From Anadara kagoshimensis (Eukaryota; Mollusca; Bivalvia; Arcoida; Arcidae): DNA of 64,000 bases. Positions 1-11,397 of this stretch are shown here, in pieces. Position 1 is the stretch's first letter, and every line of letters begins with the position of its first letter. The stretch is taken from assembly GCA_021292105.1 (NCBI GenBank), contig CM037862.1, forward strand, positions 318,501 to 382,500, written 5' to 3'. The translations under genes were made by a program, and so were the position numbers. Under the pieces are notes generated by a model, which did no database searches, was not told the origin of the DNA, and saw only the letters and a list, made by a program, of their open reading frames with translations.

Positions 1-602
1 CAGTTATGACATCAATATAAATATTAGTTGGAAAAATAGTGAGCAGTTCTAATTTATTTATTTTATTTGTTGAAATTTCTGTTACAAAAAAGGCATTAGC
101 TAATTTTAACAGAATAATTTCTTTGAAAACAATTAAAGAAAAATCTTCTGACCACACTATTTATCGATCTTTGAAAAAAAACCTTAAAAATCACCAAGTA
201 TATACACATATCTTAAATAAAGACATGTCTTCTTTAATAGGTAGGAGTAGTGTCTTCTTTAATAGGTAGAAGCCAGTAATGAAAACAATAGAAAATAGTC
301 TATGTATCATAATTAACAATGAGTAATAATCTATCCTTAGTGCTTTATGGCTTCATTTGTTGACATGAGGATAAATGACTTAAAATTTGTGTAAGTTTTT
401 AAAAAAGTTTCAAAAATATACTTTTTAAAAATTGTTTTCTTATCAACATACAGATTTGGTTACATGTACTGAGTTTAATGATCAATGGTTTAAAGTTAAA
501 TAATCAATGTTTAAAATCTAATTTTAGCTTCAAGATTTTTAAAAAAAACTACATGGCTTAACATTTTTGCACAAATTTTTAGAAACTACTGGTATAACAA
601 AA
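1..602. other. AT-rich non-coding stretch
   Basis: No convincing coding sequence. The only local structure is a short direct duplication near 226-271, where TGTCTTCTTTAATAGGTAG occurs twice in tandem. Otherwise unremarkable AT-rich DNA. Confidence 0.6.
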
Positions 603-812
603 CTTGTCCCCAAAATACGAATAAAAAGTGGCCTTTACAGACAGGTTCATGGGCCATTTTGTACAAAAATAGGGTGGCCTCTGGCTCAGTTGAACAGTGG
701 CCCTTATATAGAGGTTAAATAAAGAGTAAAATGGCTTGGGAGGAATTGAAAGTGCCCTTTATAGACAGGTGGCCCTTATATAGAGGTGGCCTTTAGCACA
801 GGTTGGACTGTA
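603..812 (+). repeat. Degenerate dispersed repeat with TATATAGAGGTGGCC motifs
   Basis: Several diverged copies of a short phrase (GGCCCTTATATAGAGGT, GGCCTTTACAGACAGGTT, GGCCTTTAGCACAGGTTGGAC) follow one another. The phrasing resembles a dispersed invertebrate repeat I know as 'tggccgcttaatagaggtggcc', but the copy is old and its borders are only approximate. It is not coding. Confidence 0.4.
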
Positions 813-1185
813 TGATATATCACAATCTTGGAGATAATACATAGGGCGATTCTAATTAAACTGGGGTTTATCGTAATCCCGATGACGTCATTAACTACCA
901 TAATAGACACAATTATATCAATATGTGAAGAGAGGAAGTGTCTTGTTTCTGTCATAAGGTTTACTGTTAATTTTCATAATATAAAATTTACAGGGAGTCA
1001 TTTGGGATTCTTATTGGGACTTTATTGGGATCCCTATTGGGACTTTTTGTGTATTACTTATACCTACAGGGAGTTGTGGGACCCCTATATGTAGTAACTA
1101 CCAAAAATATAGTAAATGAAAACCGCTATGTGTAGTAACGAAATTCTTGAAACTTAAGCGTTAGAAACCAACATTTAAGGTACCT
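813..1185. other. Non-coding stretch
   Basis: Contains a short reiteration of ATTGGGACTTTATTGGGATCCCTATTGGGAC around 1010-1045 and a TGACGTCA palindrome at 883-890. No gene is supported; the 88-codon open frame here has no coding character. Confidence 0.5.
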
Positions 1186-1395
1186 TCTGACCCGATAGAG
1201 GTGAATTTTATCCCGATAGAAGTGACTTTTAACGGGTGAGAAGTGACTTCTAACCCGGTAAAAGTAAAATTAGCTCAATAGAAATGACTCTTATTCCAGT
1301 AGAAGTGACTTTTAACGCGTTAGAATTGACATGTAACCCAATACAGGGGATTTTTTTTCCGATAGAAGTGACTCATTTCAATAAAAGCGACTTTC
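1186..1395 (+). repeat. Degenerate ~30-bp tandem repeat (GATAGAAGTGACTTTTAA)
   Basis: About seven decayed units share the core CCCGATAGAAGTGACTTTTAA (1194, 1212, 1246, 1280, 1298, 1360 region). Spacing is irregular and the units are strongly diverged, so this is an old array. No open frame is maintained. Confidence 0.55.
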
Positions 1396-2394
1396 ATAAA
1401 TATACCTGATTCTGGACACAATTTCAATTTGTTCAATCAAAGCATAACACTTACCAATTATACAATTACGTAACGGTAAAGCAGCGTTTGCATCTATAAG
1501 ACATTCTTATATCAAATTAAGCCAACATATGATAAAATTGAACAAATTCAGAAATTTTTAAAGTATATATAACATATAATTTGAAAGATTTTTAATCCAT
1601 CTGATTACTGTTCGAAATGGTTCTTGCTTGTATTTTCTGTTTCTAATATAATTAATCTTGAGTCAAACATTAATGTGATATTGGTCAATTCCACAAGCAA
1701 ACGAATAGAAAGAAATGACAAGGATACTAAGACCAAAGAAGTAGAAAGAACGGAATAGAAAGCCGAAAAATAAACAAAAACAGGTGTAAATCTTACTGTT
1801 GATCGTTTCAAGAAAACTTCGTTCTACTAAAATTTTACTATTCTGAGAACAAATTGATTTTTGGAGCAACTCTACAGACATTTCTAAGTCAACTTTTCGT
1901 CTGTCGACTTTGAACTGACAATGGAAATCGTTAGATGTTCCAGACACATTAAAGATTTTTCAGATCAATGTTGGTCTGGGTCTGTATAACTGTCGTGTTG
2001 TTTTTGTTGCCTTTATTTATTCTGGTTTTATTTTTATTTTCAATTTACATTACGTTCGTCATGAATTGTTGAATGTGCATTGTCGATTGTAAGACAAACC
2101 TAAGACAGTTTAGTCAATAACATTATTTAACGTCAGCTATCTCTCCGGTCGTAAACAGTAAAACGACATTACTGGAAACATTTTGATGATTTTGTATTTA
2201 GACGTCATGTGTTACCTGTTTATTTAAAAGTCAGCACACAACAGGCAATATTAATTTGTCGGCGAATCAACAATATAAAAATAGCAAGTACCTAAATAAA
2301 GTCTAAGGTAGTCGGAAGCCAACTATATACAAGAATAGCCAAGACCCTAATAATTCCAAATAGTCAGCGTATTAACAATCCAAAATAACGGGGT
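1396..2394. other. Non-coding stretch with one weak minus-strand exon candidate
   Basis: The minus strand has an open stretch that reads more protein-like than its surroundings, starting with ATG at 1881 and reaching a possible donor (A|GTAAGA) after 1797. There is no support upstream of it, so I do not annotate it as a gene. The rest is AT-rich DNA. Confidence 0.4.
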
Positions 2395-3950
2395 GACAAA
2401 CAACTCAGCAGTAGCCAGGGTCTCAAAAACAAACCCACAGTAGTCGGGGCCTCACAAACAAACCCACAGCAGCCAGGGCCTCACAAACGAACCAACAGTG
2501 GCCAGGGCCTCACAAACGAACCCACAGTAGCCAGGGCCTCACAAACGAACCCACAGTAGTCGGGGCCTAACAAACGAACCCACGGTAGTCAGGGCCTCAC
2601 AAACGAGCCCACAGTAGTCGGGGTCTCACAAACGAACCCACAGTAGTCGGAGCCTCACAAACGAACCAAAGTAGTCGGGGCCTCACAAACGAACACACAG
2701 TAGTCAGGGCCTCACAAACGAACCCACAGTAGTCGGGGCCTCACAAACGAACCCACGGTAGTCAGGGCCTCACAAACGAACCCACAGTAGTCGGGGCCTC
2801 ACAAACGAACCCACAGCAGTCAGGGCCTCACAAACGAACAGACAGTGGTCGGGGCCTCACAAACGAACACACAATAGTCAGTGCCTCACAAACGAACACA
2901 CAGTAGTCAGGGCCTCACAAACGAACCCACAATAGTTGGGGCCTCACAAACGAACACACAGTAGTCGGGGCCTTGCATACGAACACACAGTAGTCAGGGC
3001 CTCACAAACGAACCCACAATAGTTGAGGCCTAACAAACGAACACACAGTAGTCAAGGCCTTGCATACGAACACACAGTAGTCAGGGCCTCACAAACGAAC
3101 CCACAGTAGTCAGGGCCTCACAAGCGAACCCACAGTAGTCGGGCCTCACAGATGAACCGACAGTAGTCGGGGCCTCACAAACGAATACACAGTAGTCATG
3201 TCCTCACAAACGAACCCACAGTAGTCAGGGCCTCACAAACGAACCCACAGTAGTCGGGTCCTCACAAACGAACCCACGGTAGTCAGGGCCTCACAAATGA
3301 ACCCACAGTAGTCAGGGCCTCACAAACGAACCTATTTTAGTCAGGGGCTCGCACATTAAAATAGTCTTCTACAACACTCAACACGAACACACAGTAGTCG
3401 GGGCCTTGCATACGAACACACAGTAGTCAGGGCCTCACAAACGAACCCACAGTAGTTGAGGCCTAACAAACGAACACACAGTAGTCGGGGCCTTGCATAC
3501 GAACACACAGTAGTCAGGGCCTCACAAACGAACCCACAGTAGTCGGGTCCTCACAAACGAACCCACGGTAGTCAGGGCCTCACAAACGAACCCACAGTAG
3601 TCAGGGCCTCACAAACGAACAGACAGTAGTTGTGGCCTCACAAACGAACACACAGTAGTCGGAGCCTTGCATACGAACACACAGTAGTCAGGGCCTCACA
3701 AGCGAACCCACAGTAGTCGGGGCCTCACAGATGAACCCACAGTAGTCGGGGCCTCACAAACGAACCTACAGTAGTCAGGACCTCACAAACTAACTAACAG
3801 TACTCATGGCCTCACAGACGAACCTACAGTTGTCAGGGCCTAACAAACGAACTCACTGTAGTCTGGGCCTCACAAACGAACCTATTTTAGTCAGGGGCTC
3901 GCACATTAAAATAGTCTTCTACAACACTCAATAGCCCTTATTGGTCTACC
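2395..3950 (+). repeat. 29-bp minisatellite array
   Basis: Roughly 50 tandem units of a 29-bp sequence, core CAGTAGTCAGGGCCTCACAA followed by ACGAACCCA. Variation concentrates at AGTCGGGG/AGTCAGGG and AACCCA/AACACA. Spacing was checked at 3075 and 3104 (29 bp). Variant units with CTTGCATACGAACACACAG occur in groups, indicating block amplification. A non-repeat spacer beginning CCTATTTTAGTCAGGGGCTC occurs twice, at 3331 and 3881. All frames contain stops, so it is not coding. Confidence 0.95.
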
Positions 3951-5654
3951 TTCAACAATAAAGTTTAGTCAGAGCTTGAGCGATCCTGAATATACACAAG
4001 CGTACCACTTGAAGTCAAGTCAGAACTTACGTTTAATGCTTGGTCAAATATATTATGTTATGTTGTCAAGTAAAAGTACATTCATAAACCATCTTTAAAC
4101 AAGAAAACAAGTTAACTTTGAAAATGACAAATTAATACCTCACAAATAATTCCTACAAAAACATATCAATGTGTTTTGTTTAATTAAGCATCAAAGTCAT
4201 TATATGTAGATAACATTAACTCAGCGAACCCGTATAACAAAACTACAATGAAACGATCGACTTTAGAAATGTCACTGACATGTCATAAACATAATTATCA
4301 TTCTTCAGTCCGCTTACTGATATTGTTTTCTATTTAGCGTAAATTTAATCATTAATCTTTTAAATGTTTAATATTCCTCGTTAGCGGTACAACATATTTC
4401 TCAGTTCATTTCGTTTTGTCATAGATAAGTCATTTAACCTGTCAATTTCTCTTGTTAAGATTCACTTTTTATATTTACTTATTTATCAAATAGTTATCAG
4501 GACATTATGATAAATGTTAGTTCCATTTCGGGAGTACTTTTTAGTCAAAGTAGTATTGGAACGGAAATACATGTTTTATCATGTCACGTGGTTTATCTTG
4601 GTTCGTTTTGAGTTGAGTTTTGGGTTATATTGACCATTTGTTACAATTTTCTAATAATTCGGTAGTTGTATTTTTAATGAAAACATTATGTTGTCAAAAG
4701 ACTAATAACATTGATTTAGATTTTCGAAAACACAATGTGTTTAATGTAGAATGTACATTTTTGCTCATGTCTCAATTCACGATTGAATCTTGTCTTTGAT
4801 TAATATACATATTTCATGTGTTTTGGCTGTAATATATAACTATTGTTCTATTTGTCTAGTAACTTTTTGTCCGTGATATACATGAGGGCGGTATATGTAA
4901 TTTTAATCGGTCCTGGTTGATATACGGACGGATGGTTTGATGAGATAGATTCGTAATAATGTCTATATATGCACCATCTGTAACGTTAGCACTCATAAAA
5001 AGGATAAAGGGTTGCCTAGGTAATCCTAACAGGATAATTCAGAAATATGTCGTAAATATTGTTGCAATGTTTTACGCCATTTTCAAAAACAACCCAATCT
5101 CAAATTATTATTTCTACACTTCACCCTAATGTACCCCTTTATTAAGTATGTTATTATGTATAAAATATATAAAGTTTCATACTCATCATGATATCGGATA
5201 CATCACACATATGTTGTCAAACATTGCAATATGATCGTGGTTTTATATCGTGCTAGGTAAGATCATACGTTACAGTGACATTGACTGTGACATACAGACG
5301 GGTGTTAACAGAACAGAACATCACAAACAATCCACCGGCTTTAGAGGTAATTAATATCTAAATTATCTTAATTTTATATTTCAATAGTTTTTAATATCAA
5401 ATTTAACAACTATTTTATTTACGGCCTGACATTTTTAGTACGCATTGAAACCCTGGACTAAAGCTAATTTGAATGAGTGTCTATTCAATAGAAACATTTA
5501 CATTTATGTGATAGTTAGCATATTTCAGATTATGTGAATATCATCTATCTTAGTAAGATTGAAACCTGATTCCAAAGAAGGCTACATTTCAAGTTTTATG
5601 AAAACACGTGATGATTTTATTTTTTGATGCAGCCATATATAACGTAGCATGGTT
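3951..5654. other. AT-rich intergenic or intronic stretch
   Basis: No supported gene. A weak mini-exon candidate (ATG at 5231 to a GTAAGA donor after 5256) is noted under rejected items. The remainder shows no repeat or coding structure that I can see. Confidence 0.5.
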
Positions 5655-6030
5655 ATGGACCATGAGAACGTTGTACAATGAAGCAAGCTGCGAACAAATA
5701 AATTGTTGACGCGCGCGAGCATATTGCAAATCCAGGCTAACCAAAGCCCTCAAACAGTTTTATGGCCGTCATCACAATATTGTTGATAAGCATTACGTGA
5801 CAAAAACTACCCAGGATATATTCGATGTCCCATAGTTCTAAGTTATTTTCATTCTCAATTTTCATAAAGCACTTGGTGGGTAGCTAGCTTAACAACAGGG
5901 GCGCACCCCTCCGGAACAACCTGGCTCATTTTTCCTATGGCAGTTGACGTGTGAAACCTAATTTGCCCGAGTTTCAATTATTTATTTTTGCTTTGGAATT
6001 GTAATTTGGACATAGATTGATACACGTATG
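5655..6030 (+). mobile_element. Penelope-like element, 3' fragment (copy P1)
   Basis: Diverged copy of the 3' end of the RT element best seen at 62036-62710. It keeps the order of the end of the RT frame (ATTGTTGACGC...ATATTGCAAATCC, then TTTTATGGCCGTCATCACAA) followed by the conserved tail (GTGGGTAGCTAGCTTAACAACAGG, CCTCCGGAACAACC, and a final ATTGTAATTTGGACATAGATTG). Multiple indels destroy the reading frame. This copy is isolated from the cluster at 44-63 kb. Confidence 0.75.
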
Positions 6031-6641
6031 TTAGGGTTAGGAAAACAAACATCTTCACCAAACATTTGCATTTGTTCACCAAATACGTCGGACATTGATA
6101 CCTACAACATCAATGCAAATAATAGTGAATTGGGGTTATATCAATAAAAAGTTGGATTATATTCAAATTAGCAGGAATTAAATGATTAAATTATGAAAAA
6201 AAACTTAAAATCGCCAGTCTCAAGAGCATTGGGCCATTTCTGAATGCTTGTTTAATTCGTCTGTAACATATATTGTTTTTGTACATCTATAAGTTACCAT
6301 CTCTGTCGATTATTTACTACTATTAACTATTCATTCATTTTGTGTTCAAAAGTGAACATGCTAAAGAGTTAATGTATCATGTTCTTTTTCTGTAATATTT
6401 AGGTGGGGGGTATCCAAACATTACCACACATGCTGATAGTTACACCTATAAGGTTTTCATAATTACTATGCCCGTTTTAATTTTGCAGCACTGGATGGAC
6501 GTTTCGCATCAGGAGTGCTCAAGCCAAAATTTTGTAATTCCAGATATTTTTAATATGTTGAAACATGAATCAAAAACTATTTGACAAAAATGACAAAAAT
6601 ACAATTTACCAAATCCAAGGCAATATTTCAAAGGATAAATC
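6031..6641. other. Non-coding stretch
   Basis: No gene, tandem repeat or recognisable element seen. AT-rich. Confidence 0.5.
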
Positions 6642-7703
6642 ATAGTTTTTTGGGTTTTTTTAGCTCATCTGAGCCTATGGCTCAGGTGAGCTAAAAAAAC
6701 CCAAAAAACTATTGCTATCTATCTTCCTCCGTCGTGCGTCGTGCGCCGTCCATCGTGCGTCGTGTGTAAACTTTTCACATTTAAATCAACTCCTCCAAAA
6801 CTACAAAGCCAAATTGGATGATATTTGGCAGTAATTATGTCTGGGTGAGGGGCTTTCAGATTTGCACAAATGAAAGGATTATGTCCCTTGGGGCCCCATA
6901 AAGGGGAAAATTGTAAAAATCTTTAAAAATCATCTCTTCTGAACTTACAAGAGATATAGCTTAGATATTTCATGTGAAACATACTTAGGGCACCTAGTTT
7001 CAGATTTGCACAAATCATAACTGTGAGGGACAAAATGAATGGGGAAATGGCAAGGTACTTAAGGCGGTAATTGCTTAAATTAATGTATTTGTCAATATAT
7101 CTTGAAAACTATAAACTCTTTGTATAGGCATGTATATTAGAATATTGTAGGTATTTGCACAACGATCATTTTGATATATAAATAAGAGTCATATGTTCAA
7201 AGGTCAAGGTCATAGATGCAAATGAATACCTAAATGGTTAATTATCTAAAAAATTATAAACTTTTTGTATAGGCATGTATATTGGAATATTGTAGGTATT
7301 GGCCTAACGATCATTTTAATATGTGAATGAAGGTCATAGGTTCAAAGGTCAAGGTCATAGACACGAACGAATACTTAAATGGTTAATTATCTCAAAAACT
7401 ATAAACTTTTTGTATAGGCATGTATATTAGAATATTGTAGGTATTGGCCTAATGAACATTTTGATATATAGATGTTTTAGCTGTTTATAAATAATATATT
7501 GTAGCTAGACTTTAGATATGTTATATGTAGCATTCTTATATAATAATTATTATAATTAATATGCAAAAATACTTGCATATAATTTGTCCTTACTGCTGAA
7601 AATTTTGACATTCTCTTTTATTAATGTCATTTACCATTGAACCTCTGCGTGATATATGTACTCGGCATCAGGTGAACGTTAAGGCCCATTGGCCTTTTGT
7701 TTA
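6642..7703 (+). mobile_element. Dispersed TAGCTCAT...GGCCTTTTG repeat element with hairpin head
   Basis: The head is a 71-bp palindrome at 6642-6712 whose centre is TAGCTCATCTGAGCC / GGCTCAGGTGAGCTA. It is followed by GTCGTGCGTCGTGCG-type sequence, a long non-coding body, and a tail GGTGAACGTTAAGGCCCATTGGCC ending in TTTTGTTT. I associate this head and tail with an abundant non-coding repeat of bivalve genomes; its superfamily is unclear to me. The body carries three tandem copies of a 145-bp unit between about 7080 and 7480. No protein-coding frame is present, so it is presumably non-autonomous. Confidence 0.7.
7085..7480 (+). repeat. Three 145-bp tandem units inside the dispersed element
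   Basis: The phrase TGTATAGGCATGTATATT recurs at 7121, 7266 and 7411, exactly 145 bp apart. It is flanked each time by AAACTATAAACT upstream and TGTAGGTATT plus TTCAAAGGTCAAGGTCATAG downstream. The third unit is cut short. Confidence 0.85.
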
Positions 7704-8791
7704 ATTTTGTATTACTTTTCACTTAGTACCATACAATTAACGTCAGCGTTTTTGTCTAATCATCGGTAGTTTAATATACAGAGCTGGTTACAAGTTTTTT
7801 ATACTTTGAAAGCTAGTGGCGTCTAGTTGTTTGCCGTTGAATGCACTTAAATATTTTGAAAAAAATTATAGTGAACGAAAAGATGAAAATCTCCAATCAA
7901 ATTGATATGGTAAGCTATTTGATTCACATAAACAGATATGATTCTTGTCCATCAAACATTTGAATTATTTCTTTGCTCCAAGACAAACTAAAACTTCAAT
8001 GTAACATACTGAGGTAAAACTTTAACTTTCTCTAGCTTAATAAAGCTTTGAATAATGTGTACGGGTTAAAGATTGATCATAATCCAGTTATAAAGCCGGT
8101 CTGCTATCTGACTTTACCATCAACATTAACCTTGATAAATCCTATTATATTTTTTGTGGATTTTATAACATATATATTCAGAAGATAATGTGTTATTAAT
8201 AGTCATTCCACTTACTTAATTAAATATTAGTATACTTAGTGTGTAGATTATTATGATAACTGCCCCTTAATGGAGGTGTAATGTTGAAGAGCCCATAACC
8301 AGACTTTCGATTTCTTACCGGATTTTTATTTTAAAATAGGAATTTTAATCTTCTTCTAGGTTTAAAAGTTCAGTAAATCGATAATTGACATTAATGACAC
8401 AGTAACAATTATACTGAAATCTTAATAGTCTTACTGCAATAGAAAAATATACTGTTGATTTTAATGTTTAATGCTAAATATCTACCATTTGTTTATACAA
8501 TATGTACGAACGGAGACAGAAGAAATTACAACTGAATAGTTATAATTCATGTTGACACTTAACAGCCGATTTAACAAATACCCCGGCTTACATTGGTAAT
8601 AATTAGAATGCAGTGCCTTCTTTGCGGCCTGGTCAGTCAATATTTTTGTTTTTATTCCCATATGAATACTGTTTCTGAAACAAATGCTATTACATCTAAA
8701 AAAAAGTTCAGTGTGAGAAAAAACGAAACTTAACCATGCGGAAAAATTCCTGGCGGGAAAATTGATTTGAATTTGGAATTGTTTTGACATA
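7704..8791. other. Non-coding stretch upstream of candidate exon, with an E2F-like site
   Basis: No gene supported. At 8751-8760 the sequence TGGCGGGAAA matches the E2F-type consensus (TTTSSCGC on the other strand). It lies about 35 bp upstream of the ATG of the candidate first exon at 8792, so it could belong to a promoter. The minus-strand open frame of about 100 codons at 8482-8790 has no protein-like features. Confidence 0.4.
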
Positions 8792-8939
8792 ATGGCTATG
8801 AGAAGAAACAGTGAACCTTCACCAATAGGTCATGGGATATTGTATAGAGAGGGAAAACTACGTAAAAATAACAGTGATAAAAATTTACGTGTGAGATGGG
8901 AGTTATTACCAAACATGCTTTCTATTGAAGAGTTTAAAG
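8792..8939 (+). CDS. Candidate alternative first coding exon (49 codons + 1 nt), unknown protein
   Basis: Opens with ATG GCT ATG and stays open for 148 nt, ending in a donor AAAG|GTAATT. The peptide begins MAMRRNSEPSPIGHG and continues with a basic, charged stretch (LYREGKLRKNNSDKN, RVRWELLPNMLSIEEFK); it looks like real protein rather than random AT-rich translation. RRNSEP is a plausible basophilic-kinase (PKA-type RRxS) site. The intron phase is 1, which matches the acceptor of the large exon at 39706 (joining GA-rich Lys-G to GG-Lys). No homologous family is recognised. The 30-bp minisatellite begins about 60 bp beyond the donor. The alternative is a chance open frame; the good donor and composition argue against that. 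Confidence 0.55.
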
Positions 8940-8999
8940 GTAATTAACAAACGCCTTGTAATGTTTAACATAATACTAAATTTACTTTGAATCATTAAT

Positions 9000-10830
9000 G
9001 AAAGCTAAGTTGTGTGTCTAATATGAATCTCATGAATTTGTATGTGTCTACTATGTATTTCATGACTTTGTATGTGTCTACTATGTATTTCATGGTTTTG
9101 CGTGTGTCTCACTATGTATTTCATTAATTTGTATGTGTCTACTATGTATTTCATGAATTTGTGTGTGTACTATGTATCTCATGAATTCGTGTGTGTATTT
9201 CATTAATTTGTGTGTGTCTTACTGTGTATCTCATGAATTTGTGTGTCTACTATGTATTTCATTAATTTGTGTGTGTCTACTATGTATTTCATTAATTTGT
9301 GTGTGTCTACTATGTATTTCATTAATTTGTGTGTGTCTACTATGTATTTCATTAATTTGTGTGTGTCTACTATGTATTTCATTAATTTGTGTGTGTCTAC
9401 TATGTATTTCATTAATTTGTATGTGTCTACTATGTATTTCATGAATTTGTGTGTGTACTATGTATCTCATGAATTCGTGTGTGTATTTCATTAATTTGTG
9501 TGTGTCTTACTGTGTATCTCATGAATTTGTGTGTCTACTATGTATTTCATTAATTTGTGTGTGTCTACTATGTATTTCATTAATTTGTGTGTGTCTACTA
9601 TGTATTTCATTAATTTGTGTGTGTCTACTATGTATTTCATTAATTTGTGTGTGTCTACTATGTATTTCATTAATTTGTGTGTGTCTACTATGTATTTCAT
9701 TAATTTGTGTGTGTCTTACTGTGTATTTCATGAATTTGTGTGTCTACTATGTATTTCATTAATTTGTGTGTGTCTACTATGTATTTCATTAATTTGTGTG
9801 TGTCTACTATGTATTTCATTAATTTGTGTGTGTCTTACTGTGTATTTCATGAATTTGTGTGTGTCTTACTGTGTATTTCATGAATTTGTGTGTGTCTTAC
9901 TGTGTATTTCATGAATTTGTGTGTGTCTACTATGTATTTCATGAATTTGTGTGTGTCTTACTGTGTATTTCATGAATTTGTGTGTGTCTTACTGTGTATT
10001 TCATGAATTTGTGTGTGTCTTACTGTGTATCTCATGAATTCGTGTGTGTACTATGTATTTCATAATTTGTGTGTGTCTACTATGTATTTCATGACTTTGT
10101 ATGTGTCTACTATGTATTTCATGGTTTTGCGTGTGTCTCACTGTGTATTTCATTAATTTGTATGTGTCTACTATGTATTTCATGAATTTGTGTGTGTACT
10201 ATGTATTTCATTAATTTGTATGTGTCTACTATGTATTTCATGAATTTGTGTGTGTCTCACTATGTATCTCATTAATTCGTGTGTGTCTACTATGTATCTC
10301 ATTAATTTGTGTGTGTCTCACTATGTATTTCATGAATTTGTGTGTGTCTTACTGTGTATTTCATGAATTTGTGTGTGTCTACTATGTATTTCATGAATTT
10401 GCGTGTGTCTTACTGTGTATCTCATGAATTTGTGTGTGTCTTACTGTGTATTTCATGATTTTGTGTGTGTCTACTATGTATTTCATGATTTTGTGTGTGT
10501 CTACTATGTATTTCATTAATTTGTGTGTGTCTTACTGTGTATTTCATTGATTTGTGTGTGTCTCACTGTGTATCTCATGAATTTGTGTGTGTCTTACTGT
10601 GTATTTCATGATTTTGTGTGTGTCTACTATGTATTTCATGATTTTGTGTGTGTCTACTATGTATTTCATTAATTTGTGTGTGTCTTACTGTGTATTTCAT
10701 TGATTTTGTGTGTGTCTCACTGTGTATTTCATGATTTGTGTGTGTACTATGTTACTCATGAATTTCTGCGTGTCTACCATGTATAATATTAATCTGTGTG
10801 TGTCTACTATATATATCTGATTAATCTGTG
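9000..10830 (+). repeat. 30-bp minisatellite array (TACTATGTATTTCATTAATT...)
   Basis: About 60 units of 30 bp: TACTATGTATTTCATTAATT followed by TGTGTGTGTC. The 31-bp variant has TTACTGTGTATTTCATGAAT. Exact 30-bp spacing is seen at 9250-9420 and 9530-9700. A 288-bp higher-order block is duplicated (GTGTGTGTACTATGTATCTC at 9161 and 9449). Because 30 is divisible by three and the unit lacks stops in several frames, long artificial frames arise on both strands (decapeptide repeat containing MYFINLCVST); I do not regard these as genes. Confidence 0.95.
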
Positions 10831-10918
10831 TGTTTATCATTTTATTTAATTTAATAGAATACCAAGATTACCGTTGTCCGATGCCTTATGTATAAATAAT
10901 TATATTCACTTGAAGTTT

Positions 10919-10934
10919 GTTTATTTATCTATTT

Positions 10935-10993
<59 letters not shown>

Positions 10994-10995
10994 TT
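10919..10995 (+). repeat. (TTTA)n microsatellite
   Basis: About nineteen TTTA units immediately after the minisatellite region. Confidence 0.95.
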
Positions 10996-11053
10996 AACGC
11001 TTTTTTGTATTCTGTAAATCCGAATTACTGATAAACCAAGGTGTAGTGATCAT

Positions 11054-11284
11054 TTGCGTTGCTTAAAATATGACAGAATACACCAAGCTCCATTTCGAAA
11101 TCACTCCGTCCGTACTTCGTTTGTCAGGTACGTTCTGCATCAGTTTCAAGTGTATATAAATAGTAAGTATAAAGCTCCTCTTGCAACAATTATGAGAATG
11201 GCTGGTTGGACAGCAGAGTCAACATTCCGTACATATTACCGAAAACCTGTTGTTGTTGATACATCTTTTGCTACAGCAATATAA
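11054..11284 (+). pseudogene. C-terminal remnant of a tyrosine recombinase (Crypton/DIRS-type transposon)
   Basis: The 76-codon open stretch ends with AGWTAESTFRTYYRKPV and then a short tail DTSFATAI before the stop. This matches the C-terminus of eukaryotic transposon tyrosine recombinases, in which the Tyr of the AGWxxxSTFxxYY block is the nucleophile. An HSVR (HxxR box) lies 41 residues upstream of the YY pair, the expected order. The catalytic N-terminal half (first Arg, Lys) is absent and no upstream ATG is present; the frame begins at a TTG. The fragment is bordered by the (TTTA)n tract on the left and a palindromic region at 11398 on the right. Family assignment between Crypton and DIRS cannot be settled from this fragment. 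Confidence 0.65.
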
Positions 11285-11397
11285 AACTAGACTTGAGAGA
11301 GAAAAAATAAAAAAAGGGAATAAATGTTAACAAGTGTTTATATTTCTTTTTATTCATTATTTTATTTTATTCAACAACTGCCTGGATGTCTAAAATC

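Noticed and set aside
1797..1881. Minus-strand exon candidate MSVELLQKSICSQNSKILVE to an A|GTAAGA donor
   Set aside because: The protein-like stretch continues upstream of the ATG only to a stop, without an acceptor; no matching downstream exon.
5231..5256. Mini-exon ATG...TAG|GTAAGA, phase 2
   Set aside because: 26 nt; the phase match alone has a one-in-three chance, and there is no other support.
9163..9914. Overlapping + and - frames encoding decapeptide repeats in the 30-bp array
   Set aside because: The unit length is a multiple of three and stop-free in several frames on both strands; no start context, splice signals or non-repeat ends.
2395..10830. CRISPR-like appearance of short regular repeats
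   Set aside because: Units are head-to-tail without unique spacers, in a eukaryotic context; these are minisatellites.
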